A DNA stretch of 8,119 nucleotides from Chloroflexota bacterium (GTDB taxonomy: Bacteria > Chloroflexota > Anaerolineae > Anaerolineales > Anaerolineaceae), in NCBI GenBank assembly GCA_012800995.1, contig JAAZIH010000059.1, forward strand, positions 1 to 8,119, given 5' to 3'. Below, piece after piece: positions 6,960-8,119 of the stretch. Positions within the stretch are counted from its first letter, which is position 1. Every line of letters starts with the position of its first letter. The position numbers were made by a program, and so were the translations under genes. The notes beneath the pieces were generated by a model. That model was not told the DNA's origin. It was given only the letters and a program-made list of their open reading frames with translations, and did not search any database.

Positions 6960-7745
6960 CTATGCTTGCCCAGAGTTGCGGGTATCAGGATATTTTTCAC
7001 GAATCCAATCATAGCCTTGAGCTTCTAATTTGAGAGCCAATTCAGCCCCACCTGACTCAACGATTGAGCCGGCATACATAATATGCACAAAATCAGGGTT
7101 CATATACTCTAACATGCGTTGATAATGGGTAATCAGTATCACGCCCAATTCACTTGATTTTAGCGCGTGTACGCCATCAGCAACAATGCGCAACGCATCG
7201 ATGTCAAGGCCGGAATCCGTCTCATCCAGAATAGCGATGCGTGGTTCAAGCATAGCCATCTGCAAGACTTCAGCGCGTTTTTTCTCGCCACCCGAAAAAC
7301 CATCGTTAAGATACCGCGCTCCAAACGCATAATCCATTTTGAGCATATCCATTTTTGACCGTAATAAGCGTCTGAAATTCACCAGACTGATGCCTTTATC
7401 ATCAGGATTATGTGCCTTTGCTTTGGCATTCAACGCAACGCGTAAAAAATTAGCCAGGGTTACACCAGGGATGGCAACAGGGTATTGAAAAGCCAAAAAC
7501 ATGCCATTGCGGGAACGCTCATCTACCGACATGTCTAAAATGCTCTCGCCATCAAGTAAAATATCGCCTTTAACAATGTTATAGCGAGGATGCCCCATAA
7601 GTGCGTAAGCCAAGGTGGATTTACCCGTACCATTGGGCCCCATTAATGCGTGTACCTCACCACCATTAACAGTAAGATTAAAACCTTTTAATATTTCTTT
7701 ATCGCCAACATTGACATGTAAATCTTTTATCTCAATCTTTGTCAT
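6960..7745 (-). CDS. sufC: Fe-S cluster assembly ATPase SufC
   Basis: A 261-residue ABC-type ATPase that powers the SufBC2D complex. All nucleotide-binding motifs are present in order: Walker A GPNGTGKST (36-44), Q-loop Gln87 in FQYP, signature FSGGEKKR (150-157), Walker B plus D-loop ILDETDSGLD (172-181), and switch His207 in ITHYQR. The signature GGEKKR, and ETDSGLDID rather than the more general EPTSGLD, separate SufC from transport ATPases. There is no membrane segment. ATG 7745 is preceded by TGAGGT at about 3 bases, a tight spacing. It is the first gene of the operon, about 28 bases after the predicted transcription start. Confidence 0.96.
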   Translation of the reverse strand: MTKIEIKDLHVNVGDKEILKGFNLTVNGGEVHALMGPNGTGKSTLAYALMGHPRYNIVKGDILLDGESILDMSVDERSRNGMFLAFQYPVAIPGVTLANFLRVALNAKAKAHNPDDKGISLVNFRRLLRSKMDMLKMDYAFGARYLNDGFSGGEKKRAEVLQMAMLEPRIAILDETDSGLDIDALRIVADGVHALKSSELGVILITHYQRMLEYMNPDFVHIMYAGSIVESGGAELALKLEAQGYDWIREKYPDTRNSGQA

Positions 7746-7780
7746 TAAACCTCAATCTAACTTGGTTTTTTACCACGCCG

Positions 7781-7809
7781 ATTATAGCAAATCTATAGTG
7801 AGAAGTCAA
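7781..7809 (-). promoter_or_regulatory. Extended -10 promoter of the suf operon
   Basis: Read on the - strand: TTGACT (+ strand 7809-7804), a 17-base spacer, then TATAAT (7786-7781), preceded by TGC as an extended -10. Transcription would begin near 7774, giving a leader of about 28 bases before sufC. Five of six bases match in the -35 and all six in the -10. I see no clear IscR-type or SufR-type (CAAC-N6-GTTG) operator, so regulation is not shown by the sequence. Confidence 0.8.
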
Positions 7810-7851
7810 TTTCTCGAATTATTTTTAATATTTTTTAGTTTTCGCGTTTGA

Positions 7852-7880
7852 TTGAATACTCATGACAATATTGGTATAAT
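7852..7880 (+). promoter_or_regulatory. Extended -10 promoter of the rightmost gene, divergent from suf
   Basis: TTGAAT (7852-7857), a 17-base spacer, then TATAAT (7875-7880) preceded by TGG as an extended -10. The start would be near 7887. The 42 bases between this -35 and the suf -35 are very AT-rich, with T runs that could act as UP-like elements for both promoters. Confidence 0.8.
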
Positions 7881-7892
7881 GGCGGCAAATAA

Positions 7893-7932
7893 ATTGGCAG
7901 CTCATAGCCAATCAAATCTTCTATCAAGAAGA
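7893..7932 (+). other. Two small hairpins in the leader of the rightmost gene
   Basis: ATTGGC (7893-7898) pairs with GCCAAT (7907-7912) over an 8-base loop, and TCTTCT (7917-7922) pairs with AGAAGA (7927-7932) over ATCA. Both lie between the predicted start near 7887 and the Shine-Dalgarno at 7944-7951, which they leave open. Stems are only 6 bp; they may merely stabilise the message or have no role. Confidence 0.3.
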
Positions 7933-7956
7933 ATTAGCCGTTAAGAGAGGAAAGAA

Positions 7957-8119
7957 ATGTCAGAAAAAAAGTTCAGTATTAAAGATATCTTTAAACCCGG
8001 TCAAAAGAAAAAAATTGAAAAAGAAATCAAACCCGTTGTAAAAGAAACTATTTCAAAACGTGAAGCCGTTCGCAAAAAGCTTGAGGACACCGCTAAAAAA
8101 GCGGAAGACACGAAAGAAG
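7957..8119 (+). CDS. Lys/Glu-rich hypothetical protein, N-terminal part only
   Basis: An open frame starts at ATG 7957 and runs off the window after 54 codons. AGAGAGGA (7944-7951) lies 5 bases upstream and a strong promoter lies at 7852-7880, so the start is well supported although the reading frame is incomplete. The visible residues begin MSEKKFSIKDIFKPG and continue as a highly charged, Lys/Glu-rich stretch likely to be helical or coiled-coil. There is no signal peptide in this part, though a later membrane segment or domain cannot be excluded. No family is recognisable from this piece. It is divergent from the suf operon and shares its intergenic region. Confidence 0.75.
   Translation, partial: MSEKKFSIKDIFKPGQKKKIEKEIKPVVKETISKREAVRKKLEDTAKKAEDTKE

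Noticed and set aside
1..8119. Insertion sequence, phage, CRISPR, toxin-antitoxin or defence system
   Set aside because: No transposase, integrase, repeat-spacer array, terminal repeats or toxin-like gene pair is visible on either strand.

Overview
The window looks like bacterial chromosome of moderate to low GC, densely packed, with no rRNA, tRNA, CRISPR or mobile element that I can see. The gene order sufC-sufB-sufD, a class-A beta-lactamase-fold lipoprotein on a Ser/Thr/Pro-rich stalk, and a zinc-ribbon/transmembrane/beta-propeller protein together suggest a Chloroflexota bacterium (Anaerolineae type). That assignment is inference from gene style, not from a marker gene.

Left part (1-2449, + strand). 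A perfect 11-bp inverted repeat at the left edge overlaps the Shine-Dalgarno of the first gene. That gene encodes a lipoprotein with a beta-lactamase/transpeptidase-like fold. It keeps the SxxK nucleophile motif, but its second and third motifs are altered. Next comes a protein with a cytoplasmic CxxC...CxxC zinc ribbon, one membrane helix and a predicted extracytoplasmic WD40-like beta-propeller.

Middle part (2484-4083, + strand). This is a self-contained two-gene unit: a good sigma70-type promoter, a class I SAM-dependent methyltransferase, a PIG-L family zinc deacetylase 15 bases downstream, and a terminator-like hairpin. The hairpin lies inside the 3' end of the convergent gene on the other strand.

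Right part (7809 down to 4031, - strand). This is a suf iron-sulfur cluster assembly operon. A strong extended -10 promoter precedes sufC (ATPase), sufB and sufD (scaffold), and the genes are very tightly spaced. A 97-residue small beta-rich protein of unknown function follows 25 bases after sufD, with its own good ribosome binding site. No cysteine desulfurase (SufS) or sulfur carrier (SufU/SufE) gene is in the window.

Right edge (7852-8119, + strand). A divergent extended -10 promoter, about 70 bases of leader with two small hairpins, and the beginning of a Lys/Glu-rich protein that runs off the window.

The best candidates for something undescribed are the small protein attached to the suf operon and the methyltransferase/PIG-L pair. 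The other loci look like ordinary housekeeping or cell-surface genes with some unusual details.
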